This document shows, in pieces, positions 1 to 5,779 of a stretch of DNA of 12,908 nt. Where the stretch lies: positions 1 to 12,908 of the forward strand of contig JANQKJ010000339.1 of assembly GCA_028281205.1 (NCBI GenBank), in the 5' to 3' direction. The translations under genes and the position numbers were made by a program. The notes beneath the pieces were generated by a model, which saw only the letters and a program-made list of their open reading frames with translations, was not told the origin of the DNA and searched no databases. The DNA comes from Gammaproteobacteria bacterium. GTDB lineage: Bacteria > Pseudomonadota > Gammaproteobacteria > UBA4575. The first letter of the stretch is position 1, and each line of letters begins with the position of its first letter.

Positions 1-1263
1 GCTCTTGCAGGGGCCGGTGTCGCCTTCCCACAAGATGCCATGGCAAATGCTACTAACCCAGCCGGCATGGCGTTCGTCGGAAATCGTTTTGATGTTGGAG
101 CTGTTTTATTTTCACCGGATCGTGAATATGAATCTTCATCAAGTATGGCAAATGGTTTTGGAGGGGCATTTACTGTCGGTCCTGATTCAGAAACAAGTGG
201 TGATAAACTATTTTTAATACCAAGTTTTGGTATCAATAAAATGATTTCAGATAAAACTGCTATTGGTTTTTCTGTTTATGGTAATGGTGGATTAAACACA
301 ACATGGGATGGTGGCACTGCTTCATTCGATCCTGATGGTCCAGGACCTGCTGGAACGGGTAGATTTCCTGGTGTATTTGGCGCAGGTACTGCCGGTGTTG
401 ATTTATTTCAAATCTTTTTTAATTTCTCACTAGCTCATAAGATTAATGAAAACTTTTCAGTTGGAATTAGCCCAATTGTTGCTATTCAGGGATTTCGTTC
501 TAATGGCTTAGATTCATTTGCTGGTTTCACAAAAACTTTCGCAGAATCTGGTGGCATGGCGTTACCAGATAATTTGACAGGTAATGGGCAAGATTATGCT
601 CTAGGGGGAGGTGTGCAAGTCGGAGCGCTTATTAAAAATGTTGGTGACTTCATTGATCTTGGAGCATCTTATAGAAGTAAAATTTACATGGATGAGTTTG
701 ATGAGTATTCAGATTTATTTGCAGAAGATGGTGACTTTGATGTGCCTCCAACATTATGGTTGGGATTTGCAGCACATTTAACTGATTCCCTAACAATGGT
801 GTTTGATTTTCAACGAATATGGTACGAAGAGGTAGATGCAGTTAGTAATGATGTGCAAAAATTATTTAATTGCCCAACGGCTGGTGCAGGCGGTACAGAT
901 TTAGAAAGTTGTCTTGGCGGTGATAATGGTGGTGGCTTTGGTTGGAGAGATATAAATGTCTTTAAACTTGGCTTTCAATGGGAGTATTCTGAGAAAGATG
1001 TATTTCGTATTGGCTATAGTCATTCAGATCAGCCAATTCCAAGTGATCAAACTCTATTTAATATCTTAGCTCCTGGGGTAATAGAAGACCATATTACAGC
1101 TGGTTATACCCGAGTTTTTGATAACAATACTGAACTCAACATTGAATTGATGCATGCATTAAAAGAATCTGTTGAGGGGGCAAGTGCATTTGATCCAACG
1201 CAAACAATTGAAATAGAAATGCAGCAGTTTGAATTGGGTGTGAGTTGGTCGAAAAAATTCTAG
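1..1263 (+). CDS. FadL/OmpP1-family outer-membrane transport protein (5' end missing)
   Basis: The reading frame is open from base 1 to the TAG at 1261-1263, so 420 residues are visible and the signal peptide lies outside the window. The ATG at 40 is internal, because the in-frame sequence before it (ALAGAGVAFPQDAMANATNPAGM) continues the family's N-terminal plug region. The NPAGM motif at visible residues 19-23 is the FadL/OmpP1 hallmark. The rest alternates short beta-strand-like segments with Gly/Asp-rich loops, and the chain ends in Phe (SKKF), as outer-membrane barrels do for BAM recognition. Cys291 and Cys304 sit in a Gly-rich stretch that is probably a surface loop and could form a disulfide. 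Family members are 14-strand barrels that take up long-chain fatty acids or other hydrophobic compounds; the substrate here is unknown. Family assignment is firm, substrate is not. Confidence 0.9.
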   Translation, partial: ALAGAGVAFPQDAMANATNPAGMAFVGNRFDVGAVLFSPDREYESSSSMANGFGGAFTVGPDSETSGDKLFLIPSFGINKMISDKTAIGFSVYGNGGLNTTWDGGTASFDPDGPGPAGTGRFPGVFGAGTAGVDLFQIFFNFSLAHKINENFSVGISPIVAIQGFRSNGLDSFAGFTKTFAESGGMALPDNLTGNGQDYALGGGVQVGALIKNVGDFIDLGASYRSKIYMDEFDEYSDLFAEDGDFDVPPTLWLGFAAHLTDSLTMVFDFQRIWYEEVDAVSNDVQKLFNCPTAGAGGTDLESCLGGDNGGGFGWRDINVFKLGFQWEYSEKDVFRIGYSHSDQPIPSDQTLFNILAPGVIEDHITAGYTRVFDNNTELNIELMHALKESVEGASAFDPTQTIEIEMQQFELGVSWSKKF

Positions 1264-1313
1264 CATACGAGTGATACTCATGTTCTGAAATGTAGATATG
1301 TCAACTTGTATGC
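1263..1313 (+). other. Long-loop inverted repeat just after the FadL-type gene
   Basis: GCATACGAGT (1263-1272) can pair with ACTTGTATGC (1304-1313) over ten positions, one of them G-T, around a 31-nt loop. The left arm begins on the last base of the stop codon. It could stabilise the 3' end of the mRNA or be a weak terminator, but no T-run follows, so it is not a standard intrinsic terminator. Confidence 0.3.
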
Positions 1314-1391
1314 CAATACACGGTTATAGAAATAATAATTATAACTTTTTAATTGTCTTTTAATCTTCAGCAAAATTCTAAAGGATAATTC

Positions 1392-1799
1392 ATGGCGAAA
1401 ACTAAGTTAGGTTGTACACACCCAGTAATGAAGTCAATACAATTGATTGAGTGGTTAGGACTACTGATAATTACGATCGCTACTATCATTGCTATCATGC
1501 AAGAAGTAGACTCTGTTATCGAACGCCAACGCGTTGAGCTATATGACATATTATTGCTTTTTATATATTTAGAAGTTATTGCTATGGTTGCTCTTTATCT
1601 TACCAGTGGTAAGCTTCCTGTAAGATATCCAATTTATATAGCAATAGTTGCTATAGCACGATTTATTATCTTGGAGCTAAAAATATTAGATGCATTGGAT
1701 GTGATCTGGCTATCTATTTCGATGCTCATACTTACATTCGCAGCTTTAGTACTTAGGTATGGACATGCAAAGTTTCCATATGAAGAACGCGCTGATTAA
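1392..1799 (+). CDS. psiE: PsiE-family (phosphate-starvation-inducible E) membrane protein
   Basis: This 135-residue protein has four predicted membrane segments (about residues 18-37, 52-71, 80-97 and 105-122) and the PsiE-family core: YDILLLFIYLEV, then ALYLTSGKLPVRYP, then IAIVAIARFIIL. Length and topology match the family. The E. coli member is induced by phosphate starvation and its biochemical role is unknown, so no reaction is assigned. The ATG at 1392 is preceded by AAAGGA at 1379-1384, a good Shine-Dalgarno at normal spacing. The gene stands 128 bp after the FadL-type gene and 218 bp before the transporter gene, so it is probably transcribed alone. I see no clear Pho box upstream. 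The symbol rests on family similarity only. Confidence 0.82.
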   Translation: MAKTKLGCTHPVMKSIQLIEWLGLLIITIATIIAIMQEVDSVIERQRVELYDILLLFIYLEVIAMVALYLTSGKLPVRYPIYIAIVAIARFIILELKILDALDVIWLSISMLILTFAALVLRYGHAKFPYEERAD

Positions 1800-1810
1800 T
1801 ATGTTATAGG

Positions 1811-1839
1811 ATGACCGCTTGTGAGCGGGAAACGGTCAT
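1811..1839 (+). repeat. 29-nt palindromic repeat, copy 1 (variant)
   Basis: The element begins ATGACCGCTT and ends AACGGTCAT, with outer arms ATGACCG and CGGTCAT that pair perfectly. It has the same length and left half as the copies at 2844, 3186 and 11080 but differs in the centre. It begins 11 nt after the psiE stop and could act as a transcript-end stem-loop. Short palindromes opening with a GACCGCTT-like sequence are familiar REP-type repeats of proteobacterial intergenic regions. Confidence 0.6.
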
Positions 1840-1848
1840 TAACAAAAC

Positions 1849-1932
1849 TACTGTATTAGCATTATCAAATATAATAATCTAGCATCGATCTGAGTGTCTG
1901 CTTTTGATCCTTTGCGGATACTAATTACAGTA
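1849..1932 (+). other. Interrupted inverted repeat upstream of the VIT-type gene
   Basis: TACTGTATTAG (1849-1859) is the reverse complement, with one extra base, of CTAATTACAGTA (1921-1932); the arms are 61 nt apart. It lies between psiE and the candidate promoter at 1958-1986, so it is probably not part of the transporter mRNA leader. It may be a pair of regulator half-sites or a degraded repeat. Function is unknown. Confidence 0.3.
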
Positions 1933-1957
1933 TATGTATGTACTTCGGTTGGGTTGT

Positions 1958-1986
1958 TAGACAATAGTTTTATGTTAAAAGATAAT
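1958..1986 (+). promoter_or_regulatory. Candidate sigma70 promoter of the VIT-type transporter gene
   Basis: TAGACA (1958-1963, five of six matches to TTGACA) and GATAAT (1981-1986, five of six matches to TATAAT) are separated by exactly 17 nt. Transcription would start near 1993, about 25 nt before the ATG at 2018. I see no Fur-box or manganese-riboswitch signature in this short leader. Confidence 0.5.
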
Positions 1987-2017
1987 AATTAACAGTAATA
2001 ACATCGAGAAGAACTAC

Positions 2018-2707
2018 ATGAGTCACCATGAAATGCATAGATCTCATCGTATTGGTTGGTTACGTGCTTCGGTTTTAGGTGCAAATGATGGCATCGTCTC
2101 TACAGCAAGTCTTATTATTGGTGTTGCTTCGGCTAGTACTACACATGAACATATTCTTATTGCAGGCGCAGCTGGGTTAGTTGCTGGTGCAATGTCTATG
2201 GCTGCTGGTGAATACGTCTCTGTCAGCTCTCAATCAGATACAGAAAAAGCAGATTTAGCGGTTGAAAAAAAATCATTGAATGAAGATTATGAATTTGAAA
2301 TAAACGAACTTGCTGAAATATATGAAGATAGAGGACTAAATTCAGATCTAGCTAAACAAGTAGCTATACAATTAATGAATCACGATGCACTTGGGACGCA
2401 TGCTAGAGACGAAATAGGCATATCGGAAAATGTTAGGGCGCAACCAGTTCAAGCTGCTTTTTCTTCAGCGGGCACTTTCACTATTGGTGCAACATTACCA
2501 TTATTTACAGCGTGGCTAGTGCCCATTGCACATTTAGTACTCATCGTGGCTATCCTTTCATTGATTTTTCTAGCGATATTAGGTGGTATTGCTGCACAAG
2601 CAGGTGGCGCATCAATCATAAAAGGCGCTATAAGAGTTACATTCTGGGGCGCACTGGCAATGAGTTTAACTGCAATGGTGGGTAATTTATTCAGTATAGT
2701 TGTATAG
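2018..2707 (+). CDS. VIT1/CCC1-family iron/manganese transporter
   Basis: The 229-residue protein carries the family signatures in order. TM1 has GANDGIVSTASLIIGVA (residues 21-37), and TM2 has GAMSMAAGEYVSVSSQSDTEKADL-type sequence (57-80) with the conserved Met and Glu. A cytoplasmic Glu-rich domain follows (about 85-140, with the ELAEIYEDRGL core), then three further hydrophobic segments (about 146-170, 171-192 and 203-229). In characterised VIT1/CCC1 proteins the Glu-rich domain binds Fe2+ or Mn2+, which is moved out of the cytoplasm by proton exchange. The His-rich N terminus (MSHHEMHRSH) may add metal contacts. The ATG at 2018 is preceded by GAGAAG, a usable ribosome site. It stands alone with its own candidate promoter. 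Family is sure; the choice between iron and manganese is open. Confidence 0.92.
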   Translation: MSHHEMHRSHRIGWLRASVLGANDGIVSTASLIIGVASASTTHEHILIAGAAGLVAGAMSMAAGEYVSVSSQSDTEKADLAVEKKSLNEDYEFEINELAEIYEDRGLNSDLAKQVAIQLMNHDALGTHARDEIGISENVRAQPVQAAFSSAGTFTIGATLPLFTAWLVPIAHLVLIVAILSLIFLAILGGIAAQAGGASIIKGAIRVTFWGALAMSLTAMVGNLFSIVV

Positions 2708-2843
2708 AAAAGAGTATTAGGCCGTAAGAATATGCATAGCTAGACGCAACAACCTATAGAATCAAATAAGTATTAATATGTTTCGCTTGAACCAAATTCG
2801 AGTCTTTGATTCCATAAAACCCAACTATTTGATAATAAAACTA

Positions 2844-2872
2844 ATGACCGCTTTTGTGCCGGAAGCGGACTA
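2844..2872 (+). repeat. 29-nt palindromic repeat, copy 2
   Basis: The left half ATGACCGCTTTTG and right half GGAAGCGGAC match the copy at 3186-3214 except for a T/C change in the loop and an altered last three bases. The arms ACCGCTT and AAGCGG fold into a short hairpin. It lies 137 nt after the VIT-type gene and at the 5' edge of the small membrane ORF. The space between (2708-2843) holds nothing I recognise. Confidence 0.65.
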
Positions 2873-2889
2873 TCAAGTGTAAGATAATT

Positions 2890-3189
2890 TTGAGTATAAA
2901 TGTTAAATCAAGTTTTTTTGATTTGTGGTACCTAATTTCAATATTTGGGTACATTGGGTTCATTTATTTTGTTTTAACTGGTATTCCAGAAGCTCCCAAA
3001 ATTCTGGTTGTCGCATTCATCGCTCAAATGTTTTTTTGCATTTATATTTCTCGAAATGTAGTTACATCAAAAACAAGCCGGCAAATAGTTAAGAGATTAT
3101 TTTCTATTTTCATCTTTTGGATAGGAGGTTTTGTGGTTTATTATTTTTTCTCATATAGAAAAAGCATCTTTTCTGGAGCAGCTCAATGA
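2890..3189 (+). CDS. Small hypothetical membrane protein between two palindromic repeats
   Basis: The frame is open from inside the repeat at 2844-2872 to the TGA at 3187-3189, which lies inside the next repeat copy. I place the start at TTG 2890 (99 residues). TTG 2854 lies within the repeat, ATG 3028 would remove about half the protein, and none of them has a convincing ribosome site. Three hydrophobic segments are visible: around WYLISIFGYIGFIYFVL, ILVVAFIAQMFFCIYI and LFSIFIFWIGGFVVYYFF, followed by a basic tail (SYRKS). I do not recognise the family. It could be a real small integral membrane protein or an AT-rich chance frame; the regular membrane pattern with basic residues between segments favours a gene. 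Confidence 0.42.
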   Translation: MSINVKSSFFDLWYLISIFGYIGFIYFVLTGIPEAPKILVVAFIAQMFFCIYISRNVVTSKTSRQIVKRLFSIFIFWIGGFVVYYFFSYRKSIFSGAAQ

Positions 3190-3214
3190 CCGCTTTTGCG
3201 CCGGAAGCGGACAT
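3186..3214 (+). repeat. 29-nt palindromic repeat, copy 3
   Basis: ATGACCGCTT and AAGCGGACAT form a ten-position hairpin with one internal A-A mismatch and a nine-base loop (TTGCGCCGG). The first bases contain the TGA stop of the small membrane ORF. The element stands 7 nt before the long dispersed repeat that starts at 3222. The near-identical copy at 11080-11108 is in opposite orientation. Confidence 0.7.
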
Positions 3215-3221
3215 AATAATG

Positions 3222-3616
3222 GACTCTTTGCTTAGCAAAGAGTCACGAAGAAGTAGAGAACTTACTTAAGAGAGTAGTTTTTTAAGTAGTATTAACGGTG
3301 GTTAGCAAAGAGTCTATTGTGAACCTTAAGGATAAAGCGTCACGACATTTATTTGTCAAACGTCTCTGCGCTAGTTTCGATGAAATAACCTGCGAAGTTT
3401 CAGGAGCTTAGCAGATCAAAGGTGTACCGAAATTTCGAATCTACGTCTCTCCGCCACCGAGTCTTGTCTCTTTGCAGAGACCTCTAAATCCATCGCAAAA
3501 GTGCCTATTTCTGCTGTGTTTGCGCGAATCACGAGACGCGAACCCGCACCGAACTACAGAACTTATCGGGTGAAATGCCCAAAGTACTCTTTCAGCAAAA
3601 TTCCGGTCCACCTTTG
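3222..3616 (+). repeat. Long dispersed repeat, copy A (~395 bp), upstream of the metal-efflux operon
   Basis: This stretch aligns end to end with 10631-11024 in the same orientation. The first ~175 bp have drifted, but the last 219 bp (3398-3616) are about 87% identical by hand alignment, with an exactly shared run of 29 nt and another of about 38 nt at the end. It opens with a perfect hairpin, GACTCTTTGC-TTA-GCAAAGAGTC (3222-3244). An inner hairpin, GTCTCT-TTGC-AGAGAC, lies at 3466-3481, right after a tRNA-Ser-like 3' end. Part of the opening hairpin recurs as TAGCAAAGAGTC at about 3303. I see no convincing gene: the frame open on the minus strand in both copies differs mostly by amino-acid-changing substitutions. 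The element is probably a non-coding mobile or tRNA-derived repeat. Confidence 0.8.
3434..3456 (+). other. tRNA-Ser 3'-end-like fragment in repeat copy A
   Basis: The 23 nt have the spacing of a tRNA 3' half: seven-base T-loop TTCGAAT, five bases (CTACG) in the T-stem place, acceptor strand TCTCTCC, discriminator G and CCA. TCTCTCCGCCA is the usual end of gammaproteobacterial tRNA-Ser. The matching GGAGAGA, the anticodon arm and a pairing 5' T-stem strand are absent, so this is not a functional tRNA but a fragment or an integration-site remnant. Confidence 0.5.
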
Positions 3617-3757
3617 TATTAACTGTTGATTAGATCAAAAGGTTCTAAGTGAGAGCTTGATATTGAAAATTTATATCTGTATCCAGCCAAAATTATTGTT
3701 AAAGTTTCTTGAATTGTATTATTTCTTACATACTCCTTTATCATCGATTCTGTCGGA

Positions 3758-3786
3758 TTAACCCACTTAATTAATAGACAGATAAT
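3758..3786 (+). promoter_or_regulatory. Candidate promoter of the metal-efflux operon
   Basis: TTAACC (3758-3763, four of six matches to TTGACA) and GATAAT (3781-3786, five of six matches to TATAAT) are 17 nt apart and end 24 nt before the first ATG of the operon at 3811. The spacer is very AT-rich, and the layout resembles the candidate promoter at 1958-1986. I see no regulator gene in the window and no clear long MerR-type dyad. The rest of 3617-3757 holds nothing else that I recognise. Confidence 0.38.
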
Positions 3787-3810
3787 CAAAAGTTAGCTAC
3801 GCTTGAGATC

Positions 3811-4179
3811 ATGTCTCGTAAATCGGTCCTAGTTGTTATCTATATGTGCCTTTCTTTGCTGTTCATACAGTGGAGTGGGCTGCATTTCCACGTCAACATG
3901 GGCGATGAAGTCAATGCGCTACATACAACCCATGTGCATGGTATTGGTAGTCACGACCATCATAATGACCATAATCATGAATCTGATATTGATGTTTCTT
4001 TATTTGAATTGGGTACAAACTGGTTCAAACAGATTCAATATGCCATCGTTTTAACGGTAGCTTTAATATTAGCTGTTACTTCGGTAATAGTAGTATGGCC
4101 ACCACCATTTCAATCACAATTCTACAGTAGATTCGCATACTGGCGTCCTATTTTACGTGGACCGCCAACTCTCCACTAG
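3811..4179 (+). CDS. Small His-rich membrane protein heading the metal-efflux operon (CzcI-like in position)
   Basis: The 122-residue protein has an N-terminal hydrophobic segment (about residues 5-23), then a periplasm-type stretch with ten histidines between residues 25 and 56 (HFHV, HTTHVHG, HDHHNDHNH). A second membrane segment follows (about 77-96), then a short Pro/Arg-rich tail (WPPPF, then YWRPILRGPP). Small His-containing proteins ending in an LRAPP/LRGPP-like tail are common at the head of proteobacterial Czc-type efflux operons. Their role is usually guessed as metal binding or sensing in the periplasm. The ATG at 3811 has only a weak ribosome site (TTGAG). It lies 103 bp before the outer-membrane factor gene on the same strand. 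Metal binding is inferred from composition and context. Confidence 0.72.
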   Translation: MSRKSVLVVIYMCLSLLFIQWSGLHFHVNMGDEVNALHTTHVHGIGSHDHHNDHNHESDIDVSLFELGTNWFKQIQYAIVLTVALILAVTSVIVVWPPPFQSQFYSRFAYWRPILRGPPTLH

Positions 4180-4204
4180 TCAATTCATCTTTTAAGCACA
4201 TGAA

Positions 4205-4223
4205 TACTCCATTCTATGGAGTA
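4205..4223 (+). promoter_or_regulatory. Perfect 8-bp hairpin between the first two efflux genes
   Basis: TACTCCAT-TCT-ATGGAGTA is a perfect eight-pair stem with a three-base loop, 25 nt after the first gene of the operon. No T-run follows, so it is not a classical terminator. It could set relative expression by RNA processing or stabilise one side of the transcript, or be an operator. Confidence 0.4.
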
Positions 4224-4246
4224 AGCATGCTGTGTAAATTGATTTT

Positions 4247-4285
4247 ACTTGCTCAAAAGCGAGTATCGCGGGAGTTAATACATTG
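4247..4285 (+). promoter_or_regulatory. Ribosome site and stem-loop deciding the TTG start of the outer-membrane factor
   Basis: GGGAG (4270-4274) stands eight bases before TTG 4283, which supports TTG as the start; no upstream in-frame ATG exists. Just before it, ACTTGC (4247-4252) can pair with GCGAGT (4259-4264), one pair being G-T. Whether this small stem modulates access to the ribosome site is only a possibility. Confidence 0.5.
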
Positions 4286-5503
4286 TTTACAAAATTTAGA
4301 TTTTGGACCAGAAGGCTGCTCTTTTGTAGTGTCGTTATTATTACAACTAACGTCTATGCCGAAATGACAGAAGTTCAAGCTGTAAGGCTTGGAATGGAAA
4401 ATACTGATATTCAAGCTAAGTGGCATGCACAGCTTGAAAAAGCACGTGGTGAAAAACAACGTTTTGGTCTCTGGGAAAACCCTAGTGTCGAATTCAGCCA
4501 AGAAAACTTAGATTTGCCTGATGGCGATAGCGAAGAAAATACTTTTTGGTTGCGCCAAAAAATTAATATTGCTGGCGTAAAAGGGCTTGAACGACAAGCC
4601 GCAGAAAAAAACTTTGAAGCTTATGAAAAGCAACAGTCGATAAACATTCGAGATTGGCAATTAGTTTTACGTGAAGATTTTTATCGCGTCTTAGCTTCAC
4701 AAGAAATGCTTGCAAAAATTGAATCTGCACAATCACATCTTTCTACAATTCATGCATTTACACAACAACGTGCAGATCGTGGCGATGCATCAAGGTTTGA
4801 TGTTTTACGGATTGAAAAAGAACTGTCCATTATTGCGAGCAAATTCGCTAATGAAGAGGCCGTATATATAGCATCACGTAATCGATTATTTTCAAAAATT
4901 GATACACCGGTAACGATATTACAAGGTCAATTGATTCCAGATGAATCAAACTTTAGAAATGAAATTGATAATAACTATTGGAATGATCATCCTCAATTGT
5001 TGGCCATTGATTCGCAGTTGCAAGGCGCGCAACTTAGTGCAAAAGCAGCCGGTAGACAAAACTGGCCTGAAGTCACATTGGGTGTTGGACGAATAGATCT
5101 CGATGAATCTAGTTTTTCTGCGGATGGTAATACGTTCTCTCTAGGATTAACGCTGCCTTTGTTTGATCAAGGCCGAGGTGAAAGACGCATTGCTGAAAGT
5201 TCCTATCAAGAACTACGTGCAGATAGGATATTACTCTTGAGAAAGTTGAAAGCAGACTATGAGTCTGCCTTACAGAGATTTCAAACTCATCAAAACGTCG
5301 CACGACAATTAGAAATGCTGAGCTCTAACTCAGAGCGTTCGCTAAGTGGTCTAGCAGAAGCAAGTTATCAAGCAGGCGAACTCAGTGTAATGGAACTACT
5401 TGATGCTTACCAATCCGACTTGGAAACCGATCAACAATATATAAACACAGCGTTAAAAGCACGCTGTGCTTATATTCAATTGCAATATTTACGAGGTGAA
5501 TAA
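4283..5503 (+). CDS. czcC: TolC-family outer-membrane factor of heavy-metal efflux system (CzcC type)
   Basis: This is a 406-residue outer-membrane efflux protein, close to the usual CzcC length. From the TTG at 4283 it has a complete signal peptide: basic FTKFRFWTRR, hydrophobic LLFCSVVIITT, and likely cleavage after NVYA at residue 26. The mature chain shows two repeats of the OEP type. Each has long polar helices (for example the RADRGDASRFDVLRIEKEL segment and the EASYQAGELSVMELLDAYQ segment) and beta-strand parts (WENPSVEFSQENLD and TLGVGRIDLDESSFS, then LGLTLPLFDQGRGERR). The LPLFDQGRGE turn and the AGELS-ELLDAY ending are typical of CzcC/CnrC relatives. As a trimer it would form the outer-membrane duct for the pump. 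The next gene starts directly after its stop, with that gene's ribosome site inside this one, so translation is coupled. The symbol reflects family, not proven metal. Confidence 0.88.
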   Translation: MFTKFRFWTRRLLFCSVVIITTNVYAEMTEVQAVRLGMENTDIQAKWHAQLEKARGEKQRFGLWENPSVEFSQENLDLPDGDSEENTFWLRQKINIAGVKGLERQAAEKNFEAYEKQQSINIRDWQLVLREDFYRVLASQEMLAKIESAQSHLSTIHAFTQQRADRGDASRFDVLRIEKELSIIASKFANEEAVYIASRNRLFSKIDTPVTILQGQLIPDESNFRNEIDNNYWNDHPQLLAIDSQLQGAQLSAKAAGRQNWPEVTLGVGRIDLDESSFSADGNTFSLGLTLPLFDQGRGERRIAESSYQELRADRILLLRKLKADYESALQRFQTHQNVARQLEMLSSNSERSLSGLAEASYQAGELSVMELLDAYQSDLETDQQYINTALKARCAYIQLQYLRGE

Positions 5504-5779
5504 ATGAAATACCTATTTTCTTTAATTTTTATTTTTAGTGTCACTGCTTGTGGTGATCATGAGCAAGACCATGAACGCCACGACCATGAGCATGAGAGAC
5601 ATGAACATGGAGATCACGATAAAGACCATGATCATGCACATGATGATCAAGAACATGTGCCGGAAACCGAAACATTTTACGGCGATGATGCTGAAGAATT
5701 AGTGGAAGAAGTTGTTTCAGAATCTGAACCTGAGCACGATCACACTCACGAAGAAGGTGAACATGACCACCATCATTAA
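5504..5779 (+). CDS. Very His-rich small lipoprotein of the efflux operon
   Basis: This 91-residue protein has a lipoprotein signal (MKYLFSLIFIFSVTAC, lipobox VTA-C with Cys16), so the mature form should be lipid-anchored and periplasmic. Nineteen histidines follow, in two clusters (residues 19-51 with twelve, and 78-91 with seven including a final HHH), mixed with Asp/Glu. A short acidic spacer lies between them (about residues 52-77). Such composition suggests reversible binding of several divalent metal ions. AGGTGA inside the end of czcC serves as ribosome site, the ATG touches the czcC TAA, and its 3' end overlaps the next gene by 17 nt. It is therefore an integral member of the operon. 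A periplasmic metal buffer or chaperone feeding the pump is a reasonable inference. I do not recognise a named family. Confidence 0.8.
   Translation: MKYLFSLIFIFSVTACGDHEQDHERHDHEHERHEHGDHDKDHDHAHDDQEHVPETETFYGDDAEELVEEVVSESEPEHDHTHEEGEHDHHH

Noticed and set aside
1264..1391. Riboswitch or Pho box before psiE
   Set aside because: No recognisable consensus; only the AT-rich leader and a normal ribosome site are seen.
3222..3616. Integron-like attC site or gene cassette array
   Set aside because: No GTTRRRY / RYYYAAC core sites bound the repeats and no integron integrase is visible.
3657..3685. Alternative promoter TTGATA-17-TATCCA for the efflux operon
   Set aside because: The -35 box is good but the -10 matches only three of six positions, and the candidate at 3758-3786 is better placed.
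5712..5762. TTG-started N-terminal extension of the adaptor protein
   Set aside because: It would place 17 polar residues before the signal sequence. ATG 5763 has a good ribosome site and yields a proper signal peptide.
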